Below, in pieces: positions 10,170-17,451 of a DNA stretch of 64,000 nt (position 1 is the first letter of the stretch; each line of letters begins with the position of its first letter). The stretch is from positions 1 to 64,000 of the forward strand of contig CAVVRP010000014.1 in the NCBI GenBank assembly GCA_963750715.1. The letters are read 5' to 3'. The stretch comes from JAGVSR01 sp963750715. GTDB lineage: Bacteria; Pseudomonadota; Alphaproteobacteria; Rhizobiales; Hyphomicrobiaceae. A program made the position numbers and the translations under genes. The notes under the pieces were generated by a model. That model was not told where the DNA came from. It ran no database searches and was given only the letters and a program-made list of their open reading frames with translations.

Positions 10170-10214
10170 TGGTGCCGGCTGCAGGATTTGAACCTGCGAC
10201 CCCCTGATTACAAA
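10170..10214 (-). repeat. tRNA-Thr(UGU) 3' end, attachment-site-like copy 1
   Basis: On the minus strand this reads as the anticodon arm, T arm and acceptor 3' strand of a tRNA with anticodon TGT (TTTGTAATCAG, then the T loop GGTTCAAATCC, then GCCGGCACCA), including an encoded CCA. The 5' half of the tRNA is missing. The first 43 bases are identical to a plus-strand copy at 17342-17384. A tRNA 3' end without its 5' half is the usual trace of a tyrosine-recombinase integration. Together the two copies bound the degraded island. Confidence 0.85.
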
Positions 10215-10380
10215 TAAGGACGAGACGAGGCTTCGTGAGAAATCGTGAGTACGGGCACGGACACTAGCTCCCCGGCGGCGAGGAACCAACTCACTGTTGC
10301 CAGTGCCTCCCTATGGTGACAGTCTTCGCTCGGCCCTGGGTTCATCGGACGGAGGCAGCCACTTAGCCGGGCGGGTTAAC

Positions 10381-11118
10381 ATGAAGAGTGCAATGAGTTC
10401 GTGGCCGTTTCGGAGGTGCATTTGCCTAGCCGCAGCGCTAAGCGCCTTCCTCATCTTCCTTATGTCGAGCGACGGCGCTTATGCCGTAAGCGACAAGGTC
10501 AAAACCGCGTGTCAAGACGACTATTTCCAACACTGCAGCGAGCACGCGTTAGGTAGCGCATCACTGCGTCAATGCATGCGAAACGTGGGTGCAGCGCTGT
10601 CGTCACCTTGCATTTTGGCCCTCGTTGAGGAGGGTGAGATCACGAAGGCCGACATAGTGCGCTACCAAGCGGGCCAAACTGAAGGTGATAAAACGTCTAG
10701 CGGCCAGAATGAGCACAAAGCCCAGCGGGCACCTGCCTCCAGCAAGGTGGGAGATAAGAGCAAGGGCACCAACGTCGACAAGGCGGCGAACTCGAACAAA
10801 ACCGCAAAAGCAGGCAATACCGCCAAGGCCAACAAGGCCGGCAACGGCAGCAAGGCTACGAAGGTCGCCAGCGTCGACAAGGCCGCGAACTCGAACAAAA
10901 CGGCGAAGGCAGGCAGCACCGCCAAGGCCAACAAGACCGGCAACGGCAGCAAGGCTACGAAGGTCGCCAGCGTCGACAAGGCCGCGAACAGAAGCAAGTC
11001 TGATAAGGCTACTAAGTCTAAGACGGCAAGCGAGCCCGGTGCGGTCGACGCCAGTTCTGTGAACGAGGATGGTCGTTCATTTTCTTCTATTATATCTTAT
11101 TCTGAAACCGACCCATAA
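10381..11118 (+). CDS. Secreted Cys-rich protein with Lys/Ala tandem repeats
   Basis: The ATG at 10381 opens a signal peptide (FRRCICLAAALSAFLIFLMS to GAYA). Residues of about 40 to 85 form a module with four spaced cysteines (ACQDDYFQHC, then LRQCMRNVGAALSSPC), which matches the cysteine-rich repeat family PF00839. The second half is a highly basic low-complexity region with two and a third copies of a 33-residue repeat starting VDKAANSNKTAKAG. The protein is about 245 residues long. The gene lies just inside the island, next to the tRNA-Thr remnant. No function is known; a cell-surface, DNA- or polyanion-binding tail is only a guess from the charge. Confidence 0.65.
   Translation: MKSAMSSWPFRRCICLAAALSAFLIFLMSSDGAYAVSDKVKTACQDDYFQHCSEHALGSASLRQCMRNVGAALSSPCILALVEEGEITKADIVRYQAGQTEGDKTSSGQNEHKAQRAPASSKVGDKSKGTNVDKAANSNKTAKAGNTAKANKAGNGSKATKVASVDKAANSNKTAKAGSTAKANKTGNGSKATKVASVDKAANRSKSDKATKSKTASEPGAVDASSVNEDGRSFSSIISYSETDP
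10774..10998 (+). repeat. 99-bp in-frame tandem repeat
   Basis: Units begin at GTCGACAAGG at 10774, 10873 and 10972, giving an exact 99-bp period with the third unit incomplete. Units 1 and 2 differ at only a few bases. The period is a multiple of three, so copy-number change would lengthen or shorten the protein by 33 residues without breaking it. Confidence 0.9.
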
Positions 11119-11653
11119 AGCTCAATGCTACTGGTCGCGTTGCGCAGCGCTGGCGATCACCCGTAGCCCGTGGATCTGAGAGGTGGCCTCGTTGGTCCTT
11201 TTTGCGAAAGCTGTATTGCCACACCTCAAGGGCACCGAATATCGCAACCAGTAGACCCGCCACGAAATGCCAAGAAGGTCGCGTCGGGGGCTGGGACGGA
11301 GCAAGACGACGTTGTCGTCGTGCCGCTCTCATCTGCGAAGGTGCGGCTGAATGGGGGCGCCAGCGAAGTCAATCGCGAAACGGTTGCTTATTTAAGGCTG
11401 CTTCTGACGAAGCCATGGCGGCTGTGACGCAGAGCATTGGAGTTCTACTTAAACAGCGACATCAGACCCGGATGGTTGCCACGGCTTGCCGGCGCAAAAG
11501 GGATCGATTGGAAGTTCGCTGGCGCACTTGGCCTCACGGGTCGAACCCGGCCCCAGGAAAATCCTAACGCCCCGCCGCGCTATTATCCGCCCTATAGAAG
11601 TTGGTATCGTTCTGCAGGAATTTCTCGCAGTGGTAAGCGATCCGCGGATCAGG
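11119..11653 (+). other. Intergenic island DNA, no supported gene
   Basis: Several overlapping open frames occur here on both strands, but none has a ribosome site or protein-like composition. The stretch leads into the first integrase remnant and is probably the decayed body of the same gene or of island cargo. Confidence 0.3.
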
Positions 11654-11790
11654 TGGTACAGGCACCCAAGTGGACACAAGGCTCTCAGCACGACCTAGCG
11701 TTGCATCGAGGCTAACGTGGACGCACAAAAGCGGGCCGTTGAACTGGCTTGCGATTGGGATCGCGGAGCGCGAAGGAAACGTCATGCGAG
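11654..11790 (+). pseudogene. Tyrosine recombinase C-terminus, remnant A
   Basis: The frame reads SGHKALSTT, a stop codon, then RCIEANVDAQKRAVELA. This is the end of a phage-type integrase, where the intact motif is GH-x-x-L-STTQRYIE. Here the Gln codon has become TAG and the codon of the catalytic Tyr reads Cys, so both the frame and the active site are lost. Upstream, DQVVQA in another phase corresponds to the preceding helix. Two more copies of the same C-terminus occur at 13570 and 16681 on the same strand. Confidence 0.75.
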
Positions 11791-11918
11791 ATGGCGAAGA
11801 ACCTGCCGAGCTTCGGACGTGGAGTAGACAGGGCTTCACGGACTGCACGACGGTGCACGGCAACAATTGTTGAATTGTAGCTTCCGCAATTTTGCCGATG
11901 GTCACGAGAAAGGAGGGG

Positions 11919-11964
11919 GTGAGCCCTGAAGCCCGATGATGTTGGGAGAGGCTTCAGGGCTCAC
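11919..11964. repeat. Perfect 15-bp inverted repeat
   Basis: The arms GTGAGCCCTGAAGCC (11919-11933) and GGCTTCAGGGCTCAC (11950-11964) are perfectly complementary and separated by 16 bases. No T run follows on either side, which makes a simple rho-independent terminator less likely. It may be a transcript hairpin, a recombination site or a transposon end relic. Confidence 0.7.
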
Positions 11965-12096
11965 AAGCTGCTCTGGAAGTGCACGGGGGTCGTGCTCTGG
12001 ATCGAGGAGCAGCTATGCTAATCGTGCGTATTGATACAAAACTGATCACCACCAAGCAAGAAGAATTCCTGCTGCTATCGACCAAGCAATAATTAG

Positions 12097-12300
12097 CTAG
12101 GCTCCTGGCACCCATTTGCCTGCGGTATATCCAAATGCCACGGCGTCCGGATTTTCGTTCGCGGATTGCCAAAGCTTCTGTAAAGCCTCAACTTTGAACG
12201 GGCGAGGCTTGATCTTGGCGTAGCCAATCTGCCGACATCTCTGGTATCCGCTCAGGAGTATGACTTTCTTCCCCATGATTTCGATCGTCGGAAACGCCAT
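12097..12300 (-). CDS. Small hypothetical protein, 67 residues
   Basis: The ATG at 12300 is preceded by GGGAGG at a good distance, which favours this start over the longer open frame. The product begins MAFPTIEIMGKKVILLSGYQ and ends VAFGYTAGKWVPGA. It has a balanced composition with several basic residues and no signal peptide or membrane segment. I recognise no family. It is isolated inside the island and reads towards the inverted repeat. Confidence 0.5.
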   Translation of the reverse strand: MAFPTIEIMGKKVILLSGYQRCRQIGYAKIKPRPFKVEALQKLWQSANENPDAVAFGYTAGKWVPGA

Positions 12301-13296
12301 AACAACCTCCCAGGAACGAGTAGGCGGCAAGCAGATGGGCTACCTTTGCTAACGAGAGCTTCGTCTGCTCGGGACTAGAACGCCTTATGCGACTTGCAGC
12401 GCCCAAAGGGCAACTGCGCCCAAGTATGGACACAGCATTTTCTCGACCTCGCCATATTGCTCAAAAAACGTGACACAAAGGCGACATTCTCTGCTTTTCC
12501 CACATTTTATTTCTTATCGCTCTTGACAAATTGCAAAGCTGTTGCAGTGCGAAATGAACTCGTCAGTTATCGCAGTTGTCCACCGACATGCAGACCAGAC
12601 CAACGAAACCTTTCGAGAAAGCAATGCGATAACTTCGGCTTCGCCAAGCATGCTGCCTCGTCGCACAAATCGAACGCTTCTATGCCAAGCCCTGCAATTT
12701 CCGAGTTCCATTTGGAACGGCGTTGTTCCAAGTGTTGGCGTAAAAAATAAGCCCCGCCGAGCGCATATGCCTCGAGCGGGGCTATCGTCATTGATAACCT
12801 GCCCAGCTGAGCCGGGCTCATAAGGCGAGGCTTACCCTCGCATGAAGATTTCAATTTGTGATGTGTTCAGCTCGATCAGCGCGACCAATATGCTGCAGCT
12901 CGCTAACAGAGCCCGGACCTCACGTCAGCGTGAGATCCGAATTGACTGATGGGTGGTGTCAATCTCCCTCCATTCGCTGTTGATCCTTGCGACACTCACC
13001 CTCACAACCGAGCGGTACTTCCGATTATCTGCGTCTGCGATCCCTGAGGAGGCGATCAGTCCGCGCAAACAAAGCGGAAGCGATGGCGTCACTTCATAAA
13101 ACTTCCCTCAATAGACCTCGATGTCAAGGGGCGCTAAAAGAATGCCGTTCAATTGCTTCGCCGCACACTTCCACATGAGCAGTTGAGTTTCTGAGACATT
13201 GACTAATCGTTTGGAGAGCGGCTTCGTCAGGTAGACAGATATGAGATTGCCGGAAGCCGGCGGCCTTGATCGCAAATCGACCAGAGGGTCAAAGAG
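12301..13296. other. Intergenic island DNA of about 1 kb
   Basis: No open frame in this kilobase has a convincing start and composition. A short plus-strand stretch before a TAA at about 12740 reads LVAQIERFYAKPCNFRVPFG and on to ALFQVLA and looks coding, but it has no start. The only structural element is the hairpin at 12750-12783. Confidence 0.3.
12750..12783 (-). terminator. GC-rich hairpin with A run on its left side
   Basis: The arms AGCCCCGC and GCGGGGCT pair, with an additional partial GAG/CTC pairing inside. On the minus strand the hairpin is followed by TTATTTTTTA, which is the order expected for a rho-independent terminator acting leftwards. No gene to its right on the minus strand is convincing, so the transcript it would end is not identified. 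Confidence 0.5.
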
Positions 13297-13527
13297 ATGC
13301 CATTCAGTGGATCAGCTTACGATGACAAAACACTAGCCCTGATGCTGTCCGCATTCGAACGGGCACGCGTCCTCGTTGGGGCTTCAAAGCAGATGCCCTG
13401 TGAACTCAGTCGAGCGATAGCGGGAGCCATCATGTACGCTGTCGATGAAGGCGAGCGTAACCCAGAGAAACTCACGCAGAAAGCCGTCGATGCTTTTCAG
13501 CTCATTGAGGACATTGACGAGAATTAG
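13297..13527 (+). CDS. Small hypothetical protein, 76 residues
   Basis: The product is acidic and helical, with a protein-like composition (MPFSGSAYDDKTLALMLSAF, then MYAVDEGERNPEKLTQKAVD). It has no signal peptide and no membrane segment. A purine-rich AAAGAG stretch lies just before the ATG. I recognise no family name. It sits directly before the second integrase remnant, a common place for island cargo. Confidence 0.55.
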   Translation: MPFSGSAYDDKTLALMLSAFERARVLVGASKQMPCELSRAIAGAIMYAVDEGERNPEKLTQKAVDAFQLIEDIDEN

Positions 13528-13569
13528 GCACATCGCGCTCAAGCAGTTCAAGGCTGTAGACGTCAAGTG

Positions 13570-13706
13570 TTCAAAACGCGCACCTTCATCACCAACGCAG
13601 CGGGAAAGATCTCAACAGTTGGTGGATCGCTAGGGGGCGTTCAAATGCTTGCGGGACATGGAGCACTCAGCACGGCCCAGCGCCATCGAGGCTGACGTGG
13701 ACGCGA
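13570..13706 (+). pseudogene. Tyrosine recombinase C-terminus, remnant B
   Basis: This is the longest of three remnants. One phase reads FKTRTFITNAAGKISTVGGS, then VQMLAGHGALSTAQRH, which corresponds to the box II region of site-specific integrases of Hyphomicrobiales: the Arg of GRRTFIT, the GH motif, then the catalytic Tyr region. A short deletion just after QR removes the Tyr and shifts the rest (IEADVDA) into another phase. No N-terminal part is present nearby. Confidence 0.8.
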
Positions 13707-13775
13707 CTCCTTGGCATGCAATATCCACCATTTGGTTGAAGCGTCGAGCGCAGTCAACCCATCTCGGGAGTTCCT

Positions 13776-14237
13776 TTGGACTACGACGCCCTTATTAGCT
13801 CACTGGAAGACGATGCACCTGCTCCGGAAGGAGACACTTCAAGGTGCGTGATTGGCTGGGTTTCAGCCGCAAGCACTAAGTCTGAAGATCTGATGGACAT
13901 TGGCGGGTGGGGTGGCTTCATCCAGCCAATACATCGATGGGGCGATTACGTTTCAGGCATGATCGACGAGTTCGTCCCCTACTTCGAGGCATTGCGAAAA
14001 GACATTATTGCCCGTGGACTGCGTCGTGGAGGAGATTGGCATCAGAATGCACCCGACGGCGTGCCTGTATTTGATGACGGCGCAATCGGCTTCTTTTCAT
14101 TACGTGGGTGGGGAGATTTGATGGCTGCCACTTGGTCCGAAGAGGACGGACGTGGCTATAGCAGCATGGACTTCTACATGGACAGCTGCATTGAAAGGGC
14201 TGGACTCACACTGTCGCCCCCACGCGACCCCGCCTGA
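13776..14237 (+). CDS. Hypothetical protein, 153 residues
   Basis: The frame starts at a TTG behind GGGAGTTCC and codes for an acidic soluble protein (LDYDALISSLEDDAPAPEGD, GGWGGFIQPIHRWGDYVSGM, MDFYMDSCIERAGLTLSPP). The even composition and codon use support a real gene. No signal peptide or membrane segment is present, and I recognise no family. It lies directly after integrase remnant B, so it is probably island cargo. The start is uncertain because the codon is TTG. Confidence 0.5.
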   Translation: MDYDALISSLEDDAPAPEGDTSRCVIGWVSAASTKSEDLMDIGGWGGFIQPIHRWGDYVSGMIDEFVPYFEALRKDIIARGLRRGGDWHQNAPDGVPVFDDGAIGFFSLRGWGDLMAATWSEEDGRGYSSMDFYMDSCIERAGLTLSPPRDPA

Positions 14238-14446
14238 AACCAAATTTAGAAATATATGGTGCTCTTGCCGAAGCTCGCGACGCCTAAATCTACACCGAAA
14301 CCAACTATGCCCCACCGACCGCATCCGAATTCCAAGCGGGGCTGTCTCGAATCGCTCTAATTCTCGATTTGTTTGCATGCCAAGAGTTCCAAGAGAGACG
14401 GAACTCGGAACTTGTATTGCTGTCTGCACCGCGAAAGGGAGCGACA

Positions 14447-14776
14447 ATGACCAAATTGACCCAAGAAATTGAGTGGCTCAGACAGCGTATGACTGAGGAT
14501 GCAAGAGCAGGTGAAGTCGAGATGGTGCGGCTTGCCGCAGACATGGATAGGCTCCAGACGGGTCTGCTCGAGCAACTTCGAGACACGATGCAAGCATACG
14601 AACAGCGGCGCGAAGGACTGCTGGCTGAGATGAGGAAGTTCGCTGACGCCTTAAGCTCGCCGCACGCAAAACACGATGCGTCGGTCGTGGACGATCGCTT
14701 CAGCGAACCTCAGCGGCTGCAACGGCAGGGCGATTGGCGTCACAACGGGTTTGGCAGCGAACATGCGCCCAATTAA
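14447..14776 (+). CDS. Small coiled-coil hypothetical protein
   Basis: The ATG at 14447 follows AAAGGGAG, a good ribosome site, and this start is better than the longer frame. The 109-residue product begins MTKLTQEIEWLRQRMTEDAR and has a heptad-like pattern of Leu and Met over about 60 residues. That predicts a single long helix or coiled coil with a charged disordered tail. I recognise no family. A perfect hairpin about 80 bases after the stop may end its transcript. Confidence 0.55.
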   Translation: MTKLTQEIEWLRQRMTEDARAGEVEMVRLAADMDRLQTGLLEQLRDTMQAYEQRREGLLAEMRKFADALSSPHAKHDASVVDDRFSEPQRLQRQGDWRHNGFGSEHAPN

Positions 14777-14855
14777 TTGGAAGGCAGGAGCTGGTTGAAA
14801 CCGTAAAGCGTGCTGCCCGCGCTTTCACAGGTATGTCCAGAACTGCGCCATGACG

Positions 14856-14951
14856 AAGAGCGGCGACCCCTTACGAAGTCGCCGCTCTCAAATTGAACGC
14901 AGCCGGGAGACTCTTCCCCCAGACCGCTTCGGGAAACTGCGCTTCAAAGGT
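14856..14951 (+). repeat. Island repeat, copy 1, with terminator-like hairpin
   Basis: The block of about 96 bp is repeated with moderate divergence at 16790-16875. Its first third is a perfect 11-bp hairpin, AGAGCGGCGAC with GTCGCCGCTCT (14857-14888), with a 10-base loop. The rest, which includes CTCAAATTGAACGCAG and CAGACCGCTTCGGGAAACTG, is conserved in the other copy although it codes for nothing obvious. In copy 2 the block directly follows an integrase C-terminus, so it may be the region downstream of the integrase gene. Confidence 0.75.
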
Positions 14952-15059
14952 GGAGGTCTTGTGAAGCTCTCTAACACGTCGCAGCTACTAGGACGAGCCT
15001 TCTGAGCCAGCTCCGCTCCAGGCGAACCCCAACTAGCCCGTTCACGAAAAACGACAGCA

Positions 15060-15285
15060 CCCCGAGCCTGACCGTATGGCCAAGGGTCTGCAGTTCGCGC
15101 GACCAATGGTGTGTCGAGGCACAGGCCTCCATGCCGCCTACGCAGGGCGGAAGCTTCCTGAAGAAGGGAAGGACTCGGGCCCGCCGCAACGGCCGGCGAA
15201 CCACGACTTTGCCTTCTGCATCGATGCTGTGAACCTGGAAGACTGACTTTGCTATATCGAGCCCGATGGTCGTGACCGCCTGCAC
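15060..15285 (-). mobile_element. IS110-family transposase, N-terminal fragment
   Basis: A GTG at 15285 opens VTTIGLDIAKSVFQVHSIDA and continues with LPPCVGGMEACASTHHWSREL. This is the N-terminal DEDD catalytic domain of IS110/IS1111 transposases, in which the first Asp lies in GLDIAK. Similarity ends after LQTLGHTVRL, near residue 75. The following residues are unrelated, so about three quarters of the usual 340-residue protein is gone. No terminal repeats can be assigned. The fragment shows that the island has hosted other elements. Confidence 0.85.
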
Positions 15286-15454
15286 CCATGTCTCCTCCGA
15301 ATGTGGTCACCTCATCGGCAACCACTTTATTGGCGCTCGCGCCGGTCGGACGAGCCGTTCACATCATTAACAGCAGACCTCCCAGGGCGAGAGGCGAAAA
15401 GCTACATCTTAATGGTAAGCGCATGAGGCCATAAGCTCCGGTCGGGCGCTTCAG

Positions 15455-16135
15455 CTATCCCATGCTGACGCGTTTTCCTTTGCCGTGGGCGACACGGTCT
15501 AAATGGAACGTGACAAGAGCGAACGCGAGCCAAGCCCCATTGAAAATCAACCCACTCGTGAGCAGCACCTCGCCAGGTATCGGCCCCACGGACGCGCGCT
15601 GCACAAACTCCGTGATACTGGTCACCGGAGTCGGATGGATGGCAATCTTGCCAAGGTAAGCCAAGGCTTGGATCGTCAAGAGCCAGAAGTAGGTGCGCCT
15701 CAGCCTTCGACCGATAGCGCGGGCCATACTGATATGATGGCGAGGCTCGCAATAATCTTGCGCAAGCACATGTTCCCAGCCGGTGCCGGTGCATCCCTGA
15801 CCACGCAACATGGGTGCGTAGAAGTTCGTCTCAAGCCATCGCGCTCGAGCCCGCCAGACATTGAAGTAGCGGTAGCGCCTTGCCTCGAAGATCAAGAAGA
15901 CGACGATTAGGATGCCGATGAGCACCAGAGGCAAAACGGATGCCTCGGGGTGGGCGAACGAGGCTGACATCGCAAGTCCAAGAGCCGCGACTGCCCAATT
16001 GGTCGTGTTATCTAGGCGCGTGCGCCAGATTGTGCTCCGGTAGACCTCACCTCGATAAAGGTGTGCGAGCGCACCAATTTCCGCCGCGGTGAATTCATGC
16101 GGCGGTTTGCTCTGGGAAACCTCGTGTGTCTCCAT
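15455..16135 (-). CDS. DUF2270 membrane protein
   Basis: The 226-residue product begins with a polar segment and the motif ALAHLYRGEVYRSTIWRTRL with DNTTNWAVAALGLAMS, characteristic of DUF2270. Membrane segments follow at about residues 47-85 (two) and 150-210 (two). A conserved middle section, RYRYFNVWRARARWLETNFY, lies between them. The family is found in many proteobacteria and its function is unknown. The gene is complete and stands alone in the island, which makes it one of the few intact genes there. Confidence 0.8.
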   Translation of the reverse strand: METHEVSQSKPPHEFTAAEIGALAHLYRGEVYRSTIWRTRLDNTTNWAVAALGLAMSASFAHPEASVLPLVLIGILIVVFLIFEARRYRYFNVWRARARWLETNFYAPMLRGQGCTGTGWEHVLAQDYCEPRHHISMARAIGRRLRRTYFWLLTIQALAYLGKIAIHPTPVTSITEFVQRASVGPIPGEVLLTSGLIFNGAWLAFALVTFHLDRVAHGKGKRVSMG

Positions 16136-16313
16136 GATCGTTCCACCGATCTTAGTTCCCGCCTGCCGCCAGAAACATGGTGTCCGTCCTCAATGCTCGA
16201 TCCCCCCGCTGCAAATTCACTTTCTGGGCAGCAGGCCCTCCATAGCCTGAGTCGGCTGGGTCACGTCGCCTTGGAGACCGGCCTCTAATCTAAAATGTGC
16301 ACCGCTAAAGGCA

Positions 16314-16544
16314 TCAGCTGGCGCTCAGGTTCTTCTCTGCAAGCTCACGCCGGCGCTGGTATTCGCGCTCCATTGCGACGACGTGCTGGTAGACATTGTC
16401 CAGCTCTTCTTTACGCGCTTCATCTTGCGCCTCTTCCACCCACTGCGCGAACTCCTCGCGCAAGGTGAATAGAACGTCGAGTGCGCCTTTGATTTCGTCG
16501 AGATCCTGCTCACGTTGCTGAGCGTTACCTCCGGACATTTCCAT
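16314..16544 (-). CDS. Small coiled-coil hypothetical protein, 76 residues
   Basis: The ATG at 16544 has AAAGGA four bases upstream, so I prefer it to the TTG at 16568. The product is acidic and strongly helical (EMSGGNAQQREQDLDEIKGA, EEAQDEARKEELDNVYQHVV) and is rich in Glu, Gln and Arg, typical of a coiled coil. No family is recognised. It reads in the same direction as the DUF2270 gene downstream but is separated from it by about 180 bases. Confidence 0.55.
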   Translation of the reverse strand: MEMSGGNAQQREQDLDEIKGALDVLFTLREEFAQWVEEAQDEARKEELDNVYQHVVAMEREYQRRRELAEKNLSAS

Positions 16545-16680
16545 CGAATCCTTTTGCGCAGTTGTCAAAGGCCTTCGAAACCAGGACTGCAGCGGAGTGT
16601 ACTAGTGGTCAATGGGCGAGGGAAGTTGTGCTTGCTGCGCCGCTCCCGAGGCAGATCGGAGACTGGTGAGCGGGTAGGAG

Positions 16681-16740
16681 AACCTGGTTGGACATAGAGC
16701 GCTGAGCACAACCCAGCGCTACATCGAAGCTGACGTGGAC
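16681..16740 (+). pseudogene. Tyrosine recombinase C-terminus, remnant C
   Basis: The 60 bases translate as NLVGHRALSTTQRYIEADVD, the best preserved of the three remnants, and they retain the catalytic Tyr. A TAG lies two codons upstream in the same phase. Just downstream one or two missing bases put the expected QKRVVDLA out of frame. It is only 600 bases from the plus-strand tRNA-Thr remnant, the expected arrangement of an integrase beside its attachment site. Confidence 0.8.
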
Positions 16741-16789
16741 ACACAAGCGGGTTGTGGATTTGGCTTGAGAACGCGAACACAAGAACGGC

Positions 16790-16875
16790 GACTCCTTGCG
16801 AAGCCGCCGTACTCAAATTGAGCGCAACTGGGAGAGCCTTCCCCAGACCGCTCTGGGAAACTGCGCTTGAAAGGT
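16790..16875 (+). repeat. Island repeat, copy 2
   Basis: This is a diverged copy of the block at 14856-14951. It retains a weaker hairpin (ACGGCG with CGCCGT) and the conserved stretches CTCAAATTGAGCGCAA and CAGACCGCTCTGGGAAACTG. It starts about 50 bases after integrase remnant C. The loss of stem pairing compared with copy 1 suggests that this copy is the more decayed one. Confidence 0.7.
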
Positions 16876-16962
16876 AAAGCTAATGTGACGACGTCCTAGC
16901 ATTTCCTTATCAGGGTTAAAACGTCCCTTAGGCGAGCACCCCCTGCGCGCTCCCACAACGAC

Positions 16963-16992
16963 AACACCCCTGCCGGGCGGGGCAAGGGTGTT
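16963..16992. terminator. Hairpin, possible terminator
   Basis: AACACCCCTGCC pairs with GGCAAGGGTGTT across a GGGCGG loop, with one bulged base. No T run follows, so it could also be a transcript-stabilising hairpin. The 350 bases between here and the tRNA-Thr remnant hold no gene that I can support. Confidence 0.5.
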
Positions 16993-17341
16993 GGAGTGAG
17001 AGAGAGAGGCGCTTAAGCTACCGTCAGAAGTAGGTCAAGACTTGCTGATGAGGGGCTGGGTCGCAAGGCTCGCCATCCTGATTCCCAACCATAGTTAGCG
17101 AATTCTGAGATACCAACACGGGTGTGGGTTGAGTTGCGGCGCACCGCGTGCCGCAGCTCTTGAAACTGGAACTCTACGGTCTGGCTCCTTATATAAATGT
17201 CGGACCGAACTGCAGTTTGGCGGTGCTTGGGAGTAGAAAAGGACGCGTCAGAAATTGGCTGGATCCTGTGACAATCGTAATACAGTAGGCACGTAGCTAT
17301 CGAAGGTGCTGTTTTGTCGGGTGTTTTTGCTTCGCTTTCTC

Positions 17342-17384
17342 TTTGTAATCAGGGGGTCGCAGGTTCAAATCCTGCAGCCGGCAC
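17342..17384 (+). repeat. tRNA-Thr(UGU) 3' end, attachment-site-like copy 2
   Basis: This is 43 bases identical to the minus-strand copy at 10172-10214, covering the anticodon loop to base 73 of a tRNA-Thr. The 5' half is absent and the CCA is not completed (the sequence continues GATATA). The ordinary backbone gene for a HAD hydrolase begins 70 bases later, so this marks the right end of the island. Confidence 0.85.
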
Positions 17385-17451
17385 GATATATCAGGCGTCG
17401 TGAGTTCCCGGCTTGCCCGCACGACTCCTTGAAGGCGACTGAAACCCATCC

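Noticed and set aside
10774..10998. Possible CRISPR-like array
   Set aside because: The period is 99 bp with no separate spacers and lies in frame inside a secreted protein gene, so it is a coding tandem repeat.
11437..11715. Open frame of 92 codons before integrase remnant A
   Set aside because: It starts at a TTG without a ribosome site, and only its last residues match the integrase remnant, in a different phase. It is not a gene of its own.
14971..15325. A complete IS110 element
   Set aside because: Only about 75 N-terminal residues match. The rest of the transposase and any terminal repeats are missing.
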